Shown piece after piece: positions 48,628-60,250 of a DNA stretch of 64,000 bases. The stretch is from NCBI RefSeq assembly GCF_001649575.2, contig NC_051431.1, positions 25,432,121-25,496,120 of the forward strand. The letters run 5' to 3'. The translations under genes were made by a program, and so were the position numbers. The stretch's first letter is position 1. Each line of letters begins with the position of its first letter. The stretch is from Kryptolebias marmoratus. Lineage: Eukaryota; Chordata; Actinopteri; Cyprinodontiformes; Rivulidae. Under the pieces are notes generated by a model that searched no databases, was not told where the DNA came from, and was given only the letters and a program-made list of their open reading frames with translations.

Positions 48628-48866
48628 GCAGCACATTCAACTGATCACTGCAAGATTATGTGTAGCTGGAGGAGAGAGCAGGCTGGCTTCTCTCCACCCA
48701 ACACAAACAGCTCTGTTATCAAGACCATAAGCTGCTGGAGATTGCTACAAGAAGAAAACTGTTGTCATCATAATCTGAATAACAAACATTCATCAGCATA
48801 TAAATCTATCCACAAGAGAAGCACGACATACCATACTTTCACAGGCCAATTTATCACCTGCACAGT

Positions 48867-49242
48867 AGGGCTGCTGCAAACAGTCTGATTAATCGATGTC
48901 AATTTTGATAATTTATCTACATCAATACTTTTAGTCGACACAATTTTAATGACTTTATCTCTAATTTATTAAACATGTCAAGAGACATAATCAATTCTCC
49001 ACACCACGAGTATGTGCTGCATACATCAGTCGACTTCATGTCGGCTCCGTCTGACCCACAGTTATAAACCGTCATGACGGACAGAGCAGAGTCCGCAGCT
49101 GCTGCAGTTTCAGAACGGGCTGGGTTTTAAAGTCGTGCCCATTTTAAACCAGTAAAATAAACACATCTAACTGTGTAGGTAATCAAAAATGAGTCGATAA
49201 ATTAATCAAGGAAAAAAAAAAAAGGTCATCAGCGGCAGCCAT
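48867..49242. mobile_element. hAT-like element remnant
   Basis: The left end reads TAGGGCTGCTGCAAACAGTC then 'tgattaatcgatgtcaa'. The right side has 'gagtcgataaattaatcaag' and 'agcggcagcca', whose reverse complement resembles the left end. It is probably an old non-autonomous hAT. No target duplication is preserved. Confidence 0.5.
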
Positions 49243-50904
49243 ATTGCTTAGCCCTCCTTGTAACAGCTTCATGTGTTTTGTAACCAGTACAGTTATTTAC
49301 CATTTTATTCTCCACTCCTGGTTAATGGGACAATTAGTTTGCAGTAACTAAGGCACAAACCCAATTTGGTTTGCAAACAATTTGCGTCGCAATTTAGCAT
49401 GCTCCCTGGAGGAGGCCAGACGACCCCCCCCCCATCTGTCAAGAGGGTGGCAAATACAGATAACTGCAGCTTTTAATAATTTGACATTTTTAATGAGGCC
49501 TACAGGGAAGAGGGAGTAAACCATTTATCAAGCAGAAAACCTCAGGAGGAAAAAAAAAAGGCGATCGTCATTTCTGACCTTGTGCATGTCAATCCAAACA
49601 GTCTCAAGTGACTGTGTCTGCGGTATGACTTACTTCGGTATGGATTTAGGCTGAAAGAGCAGCCATTCAATATTGCAATAAACAAGAATACAGGATGTTT
49701 ATTAGAGTGAAGATGGATAATGTCAGGAACAATAAGGTCCCCTGACACCCTTGTAATGATGGGTATAAAATTGACTACTATAAAAAAAAGGTAATTAGTT
49801 CCTAAATACTGTCGAACAACTTTAATATTTTGTTTATAAATTAGAACAAAATTCATTCATGCCCAGAAGGGGCATTCGCCTCAATGACCAAATCCATTCA
49901 CCGCAGTTATAACTTCAATATCAACAAGACTTCCTCCAAACACAAGGAGTTTAACTGGGCTGCATGAATCAAGCAGCGGAATTAGTACAATTTGCCATGT
50001 GAGCACTTATGTCTTTATTAGCTACAAGGAAAATTAATAAATCATTAGCCACGGTCAAACAGGGGGTGTATTAAATACAATTAGCAGGCCGCTCTGCTAG
50101 TGGACTTGAGTAAGTTTTAATTAAAACCTAAAAACAAATCATTGAAAGTAGAAGGTTAACAAGCTAATTGTTAAAAAGCAAATTCGGGTTTTTTTTGTTG
50201 CTTTCTTCTCTTTTATTTCTGCTCCAGAGCTGAAAAAAAAAAAAAGTCAAGTCTCAAAACTTGGCTTGTTCTGCGAGTCAGCAGCAAATCTACTTTATAT
50301 ATTTAAATGACTGCCCCTGGAAGAAATCTACAAGCTTATATTTCTAACAAATCCAAATATTTGCTTTTTATGCAAACTCCAAGCAGAATACAGTAAGTAT
50401 TCTCTGATACTTCAAGTGTTTTTTTTTTTTAAAACTAAACTGTACTGAGACAGGACCAACACCTTGCACAGGAATCAGCAGGCAGGGGAGACGTTGAACG
50501 TCACAGGTGCAACAAGATCCCAGTGGTACATCTCTGAGCGCACGGGAAAACTCAATTATTCATGTCCACGCGGCATGGCTAAACAATGGCTCAGCTGATG
50601 GGACCATTGAAACACGAGGAAAGGGCTCTGAGGGGTTGGCGAGATAACAGGAAGAAGCGCTCCTGGTGTCCGAATACCCAAAACAAAACACTACGAAGTC
50701 ATTTTTATTTTTCAGATGTATCCAGAACTGCTTTGTACTCTGTGAAAGGTTTGTACCACCAAGCATGGAGAAAGAGGTGAAACAGCCTCTTAAAATTACC
50801 AGTCTTTCGATGATTAATTAAGCTGTCAGCATTCTTGATGGGCTTGAGACCATCATGTAGGCCCGTCCACAAATAATCACTCTTTTCGACGTTGTTTTAT
50901 TTCT

Positions 50905-51055
50905 TTTTAAGGTGCTCCCATCTGCTGGGGTCAGTACAGCAAGCAAACGCACACAGATTTGGCAAATGTTTTATGCCAGACACCCTTCCTGATGGATCCT
51001 GGGCTCCAACCTGCAGCCTCGGGATTACAAGGCCGGTGGCGCTGACTGGCGAGCT
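50905..51055. repeat. interspersed repeat fragment
   Basis: Contains 'caaatgttttatgccagaca', 'cccttcctgatgg' and 'ctgcagcctcgggattacaa', landmarks of a dispersed fish repeat. The family is not named. Confidence 0.4.
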
Positions 51056-51309
51056 TTGTGCCGTTTAATTATTTAAGGTTAAAAATTGAAACCTTGCCAC
51101 CCTGATCAACTACATCTATTTCATAACAGCAGCTGGGACAAACTAACAATAAAGAATTTTTTTTAATTATTTTGACAGAATTAATACTTGTTAATACTTG
51201 TTTACTTTTTTTGTTGTGTCACATCTTCTGTTGCAGTCATGGCTTAATAGCCATTTTTTCTGTAAAAAGGTTACAGAAATAGAAAAGCATCTAAAAATAA
51301 AGTAAGTGG

Positions 51310-51910
51310 TACACATCCACACCCTTGTGGAATAATAGCCTTCTTTTGTCAAGAGGGAAGCTATTTTACAACAGGAACTGGGATAATAAAACTCTACGAG
51401 ACATTAGTGGGGAGACCTCTATCTTTAGATTCCAGGAGTTGGTGTCAAAACATAATATTGATAGGATTTCTTTGTTTTTCTATTTAAGGATAAGGTCTGC
51501 TTATCAGGGCAGGTGGAGGGCAGGTGGAGTCCCTTGGGGATTAGAGCTGAGTGACCACCCAGTTTCCCACTGGTTACAAGACGCGTCCAGAAAGACTGAT
51601 TCATAGATTTATAACAAATTGACAGGCCAGAATATTATGCCCTCTTTGGGAATGAAAGCTTGGGAGGAGGATTTATACATTCTTGGTTCTGAACCTGATT
51701 GGGGAAAAATGTGGTGTTATTTTGAGAGGACTTTGAGAAATCCTAATCATTGATACAGGGTTTCCCCCAGAAAAGAGGCTAAGCTGCATCCCTGTTGTTT
51801 GGGAATGTCTGGGGGTTCAGGAAGTAATTTCTTGCCTTACTGAAGTAAATGGAGCTCCTCTCTCTTTGAACCCTCCTGTGCATTTATTAAATGTTGATTC
51901 ATAACCATCT
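51310..51910 (+). mobile_element. Tx1/L1-like LINE ORF2 C-terminal fragment
   Basis: The frame 51325-51606 reads W-N-N-S-L, then F-Y-N-R-N-W-D-N-K, F-R-F-Q-E-L-V-S-K-H-N-I and F-Y-L-R-I-R-S-A, the region after the reverse transcriptase in fish Tx1/L1-type ORF2 proteins. Other frames continue with Y-N-K-L-T and W-E-E-D-L up to about 51740, broken by stops. It is 5'-truncated and frameshifted. Confidence 0.6.
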
Positions 51911-53509
51911 CTTAATATTAAAATGTTTAATAGGGCGAATGTTTGCACATGTGTATAAATGCCTTGTCGTGTTGTTGACTTTACTCTTCCTAATTAAAAA
52001 GTTAAATGAGGAAAGGTTACGCAAATAGAATAACTTTAACGTTACAGTAATCTTTATCCGTTTCTATGCCATAATAGTATCATCTTAACTTCAGCCATGT
52101 GTAGAATAAAGAATGTATAATCCATGAATAATCCATGTTTTTTACAGAACAAGTCAACTCAGTAAAGAAAAAAAATATATATATTCATGACTACTTTGAT
52201 ATAAAAAAAAGGGTCAGTCAGTCTTGGAAAATTGAAATGATTTAAGCTGGTTCTGCTGCAAAAATTGTCAAGCTATTTGATCAAACTGGTTCTCACAAAG
52301 TCCATCTGAGAGACTGAAGACCAAAGCCTTTGGCACACATTAGTTAGGCCTTACTGGCACCAAAAAGATGTCCTTAAGCAGTGCTGCTGTTTACTTTCAG
52401 ATATTCACACTGACCGAGCAGATTTGCCACATTACCAGACTCTTGCAAAGAAATCCCATTCATGCACAAGACACTTTCAGGGTTCAGCATCTTGCCTGAG
52501 AAACTGGATAAATCTGGGATTGAAGCAGCAATTTTTTTTTTAACTTTAAGAACTACACCCCCTGAGCTTGAACTGCCTACACACACAAAGAAGTACTCCA
52601 TGCAACTGATACCAGCTTACACCAATGCTGAATGTCCTGAACAGATTTACATGTGAATAAATATGGAGCACAAACTGGATGCGCTTAGTTATTTTTCTTA
52701 CAGAACGTTTGTGCATGTGTGCTCCTACTAAGCCCCATATAAGTTTGATGACACTGAGGTTGGCTTTCGGGCCACCATTTCAGACTGCACATTGGGTCAC
52801 GTGAGCTGAGCCGCCCTGCCGTAGATGTGCATGTGGATCCTGCCCTCACACTGACCCTGTGGTTTGGCCTCATTGTTTTGCATGGCTTGTTGTTACGGCA
52901 GGAACAAAAGAATCCGACTATCTACCCACTTTATTGGACCCGTTAAGAGGGTTGACAGGCAAATTCTGTCGCCGCACAAGTTGCTGCTCAACACATGCGA
53001 GTGGATTGCATTATTAACTACATCTCAATAGGAGCTCTGTGTCACTGCCTTCAAAGCTGGAAATTACAGCATTATGCAAATCTACATTGAGTACCGAGGG
53101 GAGAATAAATCGTTGGGAGTCATTTTCATTCTAAGTAGTTTGTAGCTCAGAGCAGCAAAGCATCAGTGCATGAGCACAGAAGCGTGGGCGGAAGGTTCTT
53201 CCAGGAGGAGAGCGTGCGCGCCACATCACTCTCAGCTTGGAAAGACATAACTAACCCCATAACTAGTGTCTCTGTTTAGCATTTCCCTGGGAGAAACATT
53301 TATTATCTGCTAAAGAGTGTGAAGAGGATCTAGCTCACAGCAGAGATAGGCGTCGACGGCTGATTACCCCATTCTGTTTCACTCACATCTACAGAATATA
53401 ACGAGCAGAACTGACTTGGAACAGTCCGGTGTACAAATCCACAGAAAGTCTGTACAGCATGTGAAATGTAAACAATCACAGTTCAGTGACTTACAAATTA
53501 TCAGTAATA

Positions 53510-53728
53510 CTGTTTGACTCTTAGCTACTAACACAACAGATTGTAGGTCTACATCTGTGAAACTGATTGAATTAAAGCCATTTTTGTGTTTGCTAAGGTT
53601 ACTTAGCTGTGGTGGACATCTTGTTTTGGGGGAAACTCCAAAGGTTAATTAGGTGTAGATGTTTATGTGAGTTTGATTCAACTCCATCCAGTGGTTCATG
53701 GTATATTTTGCTAACAGACAAAGTGTAG
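53510..53728 (+). repeat. hairpin-ended repeat, copy 6
   Basis: Contains 'tgactcttagctactaacac', 'aaagccatttttgtgtttgc', 'gtggtggacatcttg', 'ccatccagtggttcatgg' and 'ttttgctaacagac'. No terminal hairpin. Confidence 0.7.
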
Positions 53729-53784
53729 ACTAACAATCAGTGCCAATGTTTAAGCTGCTTGTGCAACTGAAATACAAATGGGGT

Positions 53785-53990
53785 ATAAATCTCAGCTTCT
53801 ATCTTGCCAAATTTTAGCTCTATATCTGTAAAACTTTAGGGTTAGTTTTTGGTGACAGCCATCTAGAATTGGGCTGACTCCAAACACCGATTGTAGATGT
53901 GTATTCAGTGATTACTTTCTCAAAGTTTCGTTAATCTGTTCAGTGGTTTACAAGATACTCTGCTAACACAACAAACAAATGATCACACAA
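53785..53990 (+). repeat. hairpin-ended repeat, copy 7
   Basis: Follows copy 6 in the same orientation after about 55 bp: 'ccaaattttagctctatatc', 'gacagccatctagaattggg', 'cagtgattactttctcaaag' and 'cagtggtttacaagatac'. Confidence 0.7.
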
Positions 53991-56349
53991 ACACTTCCAG
54001 ACAGACATTGTTCTTCTGGCAGGTGACAGATAAGGCGTCACTGCTGCAGAGGAGAAAGTTCATACAAATGAGCTAACAGTGCATTTTGTGCCAGGTTTAT
54101 TTTTCTATTACTACATTTTTGTTTGGTGCATTTAAAAATAACAAAAAAAATATTTTAAGAACACTTTAACAAATGTACAAATTCTGTACCTTTTTGGAAA
54201 AAAGTCTATCAACAAAATCACTGACAAATGGTGCCTATAATTCTACATTTTGGCCCACAACGATCACAAAAACCTGGAGGGACAATACAGCCCTAAATTT
54301 TGGCAACATTAGTTTTGGGTCACATTGTCCAACTCAACTTTGTGGTAAACTTATACTAAATCTGAGTAAAATTTACAATTGTTTTGTTCAACTATTGTGT
54401 TTTTAACTCGATTCTTTACCCTCTGTTGCTTTGGGGTTTTTGTTTTTTTTATGTTCTACAGTCACTGCAGTGAAATCAATTGCTGTCTGCCTCCTGTCGA
54501 ATGAAGTTTACTTTTAATTAATCGTGCTGTCACCTACACAAGCAAAACTCTTTCAGCTTTTTGGAAAATTGCCTGCAGTTCCAGGTGTCTTTTTCGAACC
54601 GCCACCATCCTTCACTCCATGGAGAGACGAAAGAGGCACAAACATAACTACATGCAACTATAACTGAGCCCACAAGACCTATGATACTATAAAGCTGTCA
54701 AAATGGCTCATCTGCCAGCCAGTGACACAGGTGAATGCAGAGGGGAAATGAGACACTTCAGTCAACCCCATGAGGGCAGAGAAATTAGTTGTTTCACACA
54801 CACACACAATTTACTCACTGTACCAAAGTCTCATAAAAAATGACTTCCCATCAGTGACACTAGCACAAAAAGGACTGTAAACCGCCTTGTTGAGCAACAA
54901 AACAAGGGGAAGTTATTTAAGAGCAGCTCGACGCAGTGAGAGGCCCTGAAGTGGTTCGATTCTCTCAGACGACATAAACACAAAGGCACAGCTGACCTTT
55001 TAAACTGGCCTGCTGTCTCTTAAAGCCCAGGCCAGGCCCCGCTCAGCACCGGATTGCTCTTAATGGGATTTCACAACATTAACATTCTACTGAGTCAGCA
55101 TCAGGCACGACGGCTGCAGTGCCCCATGCGCTGAAAACAGCCTGGGCTCTGATTATACATCTCCGCTGCTGTATTTGTGTGTGTTTAAGCAGGTGTGAGA
55201 TGCAGAATAATGACTAAATACTTACCCCCTATAACTGTTAGCAAACTAACAGAAGTGACACTGATTACATCTATGTTAATATTAATTGCAGCGTTATTTG
55301 ATTACACCAACAACAGTGACACTAAGAGCTAAAGTGGATGTGATCACCTGGTATCACAGTTATCTATTTTGAACAGTGGGTGTTATAAAGAACAGCAAGA
55401 GGCTTCTTCTTGATAGTTCTGTAGCATTCACAAGAATAAACACAAACGCTATCTAGTCTAGACTTGATGACTGCATGTTTACTTGCTGTCAGACTAATCC
55501 AAAGCAGTTCAAGTCTAAAAGAAGTTGCTGTTTCGATGAGATGAGTATTTATATTAGAATTGGTAAGAAGTGCCAAAAGGTATTATTACTGAAGCTTTTA
55601 GTCACAAGTGACCACGTGGGGACATCTGAATAATGACTTATCAGTTAAACCCGATTCCAAATCCCCCCCAAGAGCTGGAAATGGAGTGAAGTGGGTAATT
55701 ACTGTGTGTTGAGAACAACTAATTAACATTTAATACCATTTGTCATACTGATCAGAATGGAGTTCATCAGACGAGGAGGTCCTGTTTATTACATGCTCCA
55801 TAACTGAAAAGAAGCCCAACAATGACAACGGTCAGCCAAGCAAACACATCAGCCAGGTATGTTCTCCATCTCACCATCTGCTGCTGGTCCACCCACACGA
55901 TCCTTTATCACACTTGATCTGAACAGTAGGCTGCCGGTGCCCAGCAGGCCGAAGCAGATGGTGTGGGCAAAGACAAAACACTTAGTCTTGACTCGCGGGC
56001 GAACTCGAATCAAATGGTTACTGAAAGAAAAATAATTAGTGGCTCACCTGGAATCATGCTTGTCTATTTAAAAATTAATTAAAAAAATGAAAACATTAAA
56101 GCAAATTGTGCATGCGACTCCAGTCCTAACACTAAAGTCTTTCCCTTTCGTTAAACCAGTGTTGCCAACTTCCAGAAATTGAAGTTATAAACACTGAGTA
56201 AACAGGGTGGTTCAGAGAGACTGGGTACTTTGTCGTATAGATAATATTCAGCTGCGAGACGCCGTTTATAGAAGAGTGGCGTCATGAAAGAGAATTCAAC
56301 AGGCCTCATGTTAGAAGAATTAAAAACTAAAAACAAGAACCAGTGTCAG

Positions 56350-57045
56350 TTTTGCTACTTTTAGCCTCTCGATATCATTTTGCTTCTTTAAGCTTATCGC
56401 TCGTCTTATGTACATTTAGCTCTTAGCTGCCCTTTTGCTACTCTTAGCTAGCATTTTTCAACTCTAAGCTTTTCGTTACCATTTTGCTCCTTTTAGTCAG
56501 CCTTTTGTTACACTTAGCCTTTAGCTAGCATCTTGCTTATTTTAGCCAGCCTCTTACTAACTTTAGCTACCATTTTGCTCTTTTAGCTAGCCTTTTGTTA
56601 AACTTAGCCTTTAGCTACAATCTTGCTCATTTTCACTGGCATTTTGCTACTTGTAGTTAGCATCTTGCTTATTTTAGCCAGCCTCTTGCTAACTTTATCT
56701 ACTATTTTGCTCATTTTAGTTACCATTTTGCTCATTTTAGTCAGCCTTTTGTTACACTTAGCCTTTAGCTAGCATCTTGCTTATTTTAGCCAGCCTCTTA
56801 CTAACTTTAGCTACCATTTTGCTCTTTTAGCTAGCCTTTTGTTAAACTTAGCCTTTAGCTACAATCTTGCTTATTTTCACTGGCATTTTGCTACTTGTAG
56901 CTAGCATCTTGCTTATTTTGACCAGCATCTTGCTAATTTTAGCTACCATATTGCCCCCTTTAGTTAGCTTTTGCTACATTTAGCTTTTAGCTGGCATTTT
57001 GCGTTTTAATCTTTTAGCTAGCATTTTGATCTTTTTAGCTTATAG
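56350..57045. repeat. minisatellite with 244 bp higher-order unit
   Basis: Degenerate tandem array of a ~20-25 bp unit close to 'ttttagctagcattttgcta'. Inside it a longer unit repeats: the block from about 56490 to 56685 recurs at 56734-56930, 244 bp apart, with only a few differences over about 190 bp. The basic array is old, and the 244 bp duplication is recent. A related array starts near 63850. Confidence 0.88.
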
Positions 57046-58016
57046 GTGGTGCTCTGCTTCTTTTAGTTTTAATAATAACTCAGTTTCAGCTCCTACAGCA
57101 GTTAATAGCCCCTCGCATCGCTTTTTTCACAGAAATGTAATTTCAGTGGTTTGTGTCTGAAACCTGCTGTCACTTTAAATTAAAGCTTGTCCAATTTAAC
57201 AGACAGGACGCAGCCTAAATAACAATGTTCTTAATAACCTGTGTTCAACATTGTTCCCTGCAGAAAAAAACATGATTCTTTACGATTAGACAAAAATCCC
57301 TGCCCCGTTTCATTCATCATCTATAAACAAATTTGCACTTGCTCTTAAAAATAAGGATCAAATTCAGTGTTCCTTATAGACCTAACGAGGAACATGTCTT
57401 TTTAGCTTCAAGTACTGACTATTCCTTATTTAAATGGGACCATTTGCAGCTCTACCCTACACCCACAATTCATTCAAATAAAAGCCAAGATAAGAGTATT
57501 TTCACACAGAAGGTAGACATTCCCAAATGTCATGTTTCTTCATGAAAGAAAGCAAACAACAATTAACTCTGCCTAACTCTACACGACTTGATTTGCTGTT
57601 TCTCTGTCTTCTGAATGTTTATGCATCACTTTGGACCCAGGAAACAAAAGTAAAGCCACATAAAACTGACTCATAAAAAGTTCTGTTTTGCCAGTCGTTG
57701 CTGTTCAACAGGTTTTAAATACATAAGCTGGCTGCTCGGGTAAAATAAACTAAAACCGCGGAGTGAGAACTACACAAACACGCATCAGACTTGTGGAAAA
57801 AGCCGCACAGATCTGGCGCACTGAGGTAAAGTTTCACGGCTGGGCGACAAAAAGAATTTCTCGGTGCGTTCACTGCCCCTCGGGAAAAAGTTCACTTTGA
57901 AAACTTTTCTGCTTTCCGTAAAGCAAAGCGACATGGTAGTACGGGTTATGTCACTTTCATGGCTGTTTTCGTTAAATACAGATTCACTGTTAAACCGGCA
58001 AGAAACACAAACTTAC

Positions 58017-58300
58017 CATACGCAGCCCTCGAATGAGTACATCCAGGAAAGGTTTCGGGAAAACCCAGGCGACCCGACAAAAAAAAAAAAAAACTCTCAC
58101 GAATTGGTTCGTATCTCCTCGAGGAAACCCACCGCTCGAAGTAAACACGCAGTGACGCGTGATACTTCGGGGAGATGAATAATGGTGGAAAAGGCTAAAA
58201 GACGAGGCTGGTGTGTGTCTTTGTTGAGTAGGGGGAAGAAGTGAAAGGACACCGAGGAAGGAACGGGCGGCTTTCCTCCTTTGTTCGTCCTGAATGTAGC
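58017..58300 (-). other. spsb4: predicted spsb4 exon 1 (non-coding)
   Basis: On the minus strand a strong donor, GTATG then GTAAGTTTG, sits at 58016. The exon side is CpG-rich and contains no conserved frame, as expected for the 5'UTR exon of SPSB genes. The upstream limit is a guess from the promoter elements. Linkage to the exon at 27480 is inferred from gene order, strand and the good splice sites. Confidence 0.4.
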
Positions 58301-58420
58301 CTGCGCCGTGGATATATTCTCACCGTTCATGTGTCCCTGACAGCCGCTGATTGGCTGGACGGCCGGGATCAAGAAAAGGTGATTCGCGTCAAGCTAGCCG
58401 GAGTACCGGCGCTACTTCCG
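58240..58420 (-). promoter_or_regulatory. spsb4: predicted spsb4 promoter / CpG island
   Basis: CpG-rich block with a minus-strand CCAATCAGC box (plus strand gctgattgg near 58346-58354) and a TATA-like 'gaatatatcc' about 30 bp further downstream. CpG density around 57,720-58,480 is clearly above the flanks. A divergent plus-strand transcript is also possible. Confidence 0.4.
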
Positions 58421-58607
58421 GTCAAAATATTTTTAAAAATATAACTTTTACTATGAAATTATATTTTACATCTAAAGCGCTGGCACGTAATGCGCGGATA
58501 TTTAGACATATCGTGAAATTCTTGTTATTATTAGGCGGCCGAGCATTCCTTGAAGAGAGGCATATCTGCAGCTAATTCAAGATGGCTGCCACATCTACCA
58601 AGTTGTG

Positions 58608-58838
58608 TTAATGCTCCGAGAATGGGTTGAGGATGACTCTCAGCTACTGGCTTATAAATGTTACTGTCAGTAATTTAGAGTAAATTATAACCATTTTTTT
58701 TGTATTGGCAAAGGCAGCCATTTTGACATAGGTTGACCCCCAAATGTCAATCAGCTGTAGAGGCACATCCACTGATTACTTTCTGAATGTTTATTTAAAA
58801 CCTGCCATTTGGTTCATGAGCTAATTTTACTATTAGAC
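58608..58838 (+). repeat. hairpin-ended repeat, copy 8
   Basis: Landmarks 'ggatgactctcagctactgg', 'ggcagccattttgacatagg' and 'cactgattactttctgaatg'. It adjoins copy 9 in the same orientation. Confidence 0.7.
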
Positions 58839-58844
58839 AGTGTT

Positions 58845-59240
58845 GAGATGGCGCTGTATATGTTGACGATTACTCTCAGCTACTACCACACCAGGTTTTA
58901 GCTCAACATCTGTAAAACCGACTAAGTAATATAACCATTTTTGTGCTGGCTCATGTTGATTAGCTGTGGTGGCCATCTTGAATAATCCAAAATGTAATCA
59001 GCTGGAGATATATATGATTCCTAAGAGTTTCATTAAAAGCGGTCATGAGATTCATGAGACATTTTGCTCACAAATAGGGGGCCAGGTTACTCAGCTGTAG
59101 AAGTTTATTCAATGGTTACTTTCTGAAAGCTTCATTCAAATCCATCTAGTGGTTCAGGAGATTTTACGCTAACAATTTAGACAAACAAACACACACGCAA
59201 AAACATTATCGCCCTGCTTTCACATTTGGTGGCAGGATAT
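58845..59240 (+). repeat. hairpin-ended repeat, copy 9
   Basis: Landmarks 'gattactctcagctactacc', 'gtggtggccatcttgaataa' and 'ttcatgagacattttgctc'. The second half of the unit is repeated once more ('gtagaagtttattcaatggt' to 'atctagtggttcaggag'). The terminal hairpin (about 59205-59230) pairs cctgc with gcagg around 'tttcacatttggtg'. Confidence 0.75.
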
Positions 59241-59934
59241 AATGGATATTTCAGGTGATTCTTGTTGTCTAAAGTTTGTTTTATAAATGTGGTAATTTCC
59301 GTGCTTTTATTTTGTAGGTACCATTACTCCATTTCCTGTTAAATTCTGTTGCATTTCCTTCAGCTTGGAGCAGGGTGGAGGCATTCATGCCTAACATACT
59401 TTTATTCTGAGCATAATTACTATCTGCCTGATACTTTTGAAATTCATACAGGCTCTCTTGAGGAATGTGTTTTTTTTAATAATTTTTTTTGATGTTATAG
59501 TTTAAAAATAAAACAGTTTTGACTGGAAACATGGCCTAAAAAGAGAGTGTGAGCAGTTGGTTTTGTGTATCAAACCCAAATAAATGGGACAGCGACTTTA
59601 TTTGTAACATCTATACTCACTAAGGTCAGAACAACTAAACCATCTGACTTTTAGGACATAAACTCATTACTTTGCTTTAGCACGCAATCCTGTTTTTACC
59701 ATAACCACCATGACCCCGCCTACAGTACAATGTAAACAATGCCTTAGTTAAACACTGAGGCTTATCTAACATTCAAAGAATAAAACACCTTACAAGAGCA
59801 CTCCTTACAAGAATTCATATCGCCTTTCATACCAAAGATTTCAACTAAAATCATCTTATGATAGGAAGGGACAGTTCTAGTTCTAGTTATAGTTGTTTTG
59901 GTTAAACCTTGTAAATGACATTATGTGGGATGTC

Positions 59935-60250
59935 ATGCGATGTTGTGAGATCTTGAGAGACATGATAGCGCTCATAGAATGTGCTGAGGATGACTCTTAG
60001 CTACTACCACACCACATTTTAGCTCAATATGTGTAAAACTGGCTGAGCTAGAGCTGTTTTGTGTTTGCTAAGGTTATATAGCTGTGGCCGTCTTGAATGG
60101 TGTTGACTCCAAAAGTTAATTAGTTACTGATGTATATCCAATGAGTACTTTCTAATAGTTTAACTAAAACCTGTCCTCTGTTTTAAGTGATATTTTGCTA
60201 ACACTACAGACAAACAAACCCGCACATACAGGCGCGATAATAATGCATTT
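59935..60250 (+). repeat. hairpin-ended repeat, copy 10
   Basis: Carries a longer 5' part ('gatgttgtgagatcttgaga') and then 'ggatgactcttagctactac', 'gctgtggccgtcttgaatgg' and 'atattttgctaacactacag'. It ends in 'gcgcgataataatg' with the hairpin lost. Confidence 0.7.

Larger units (their letters stand above)
27481..58016 (-). other. spsb4: predicted spsb4 intron 1
   Basis: About 30.5 kb between the predicted donor at 58016 and the acceptor at 27481. Within it the stretches 27481-29080, 29340-30760, 32160-33790, 36330-37790, 37930-40935, 41905-42590, 42670-43720, 44750-45385, 45520-46110, 47229-48580, 49245-50900, 51920-53505, 53990-56345 and 57045-58016 hold no gene or element that I can name. 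Open frames there lack recognisable domains. The limits depend on the exon 1 prediction. Confidence 0.45.

Noticed and set aside
57864..58575. Short frames in the CpG-rich block
   Set aside because: No conserved product on either strand. The block is better explained as promoter and non-coding exon 1.
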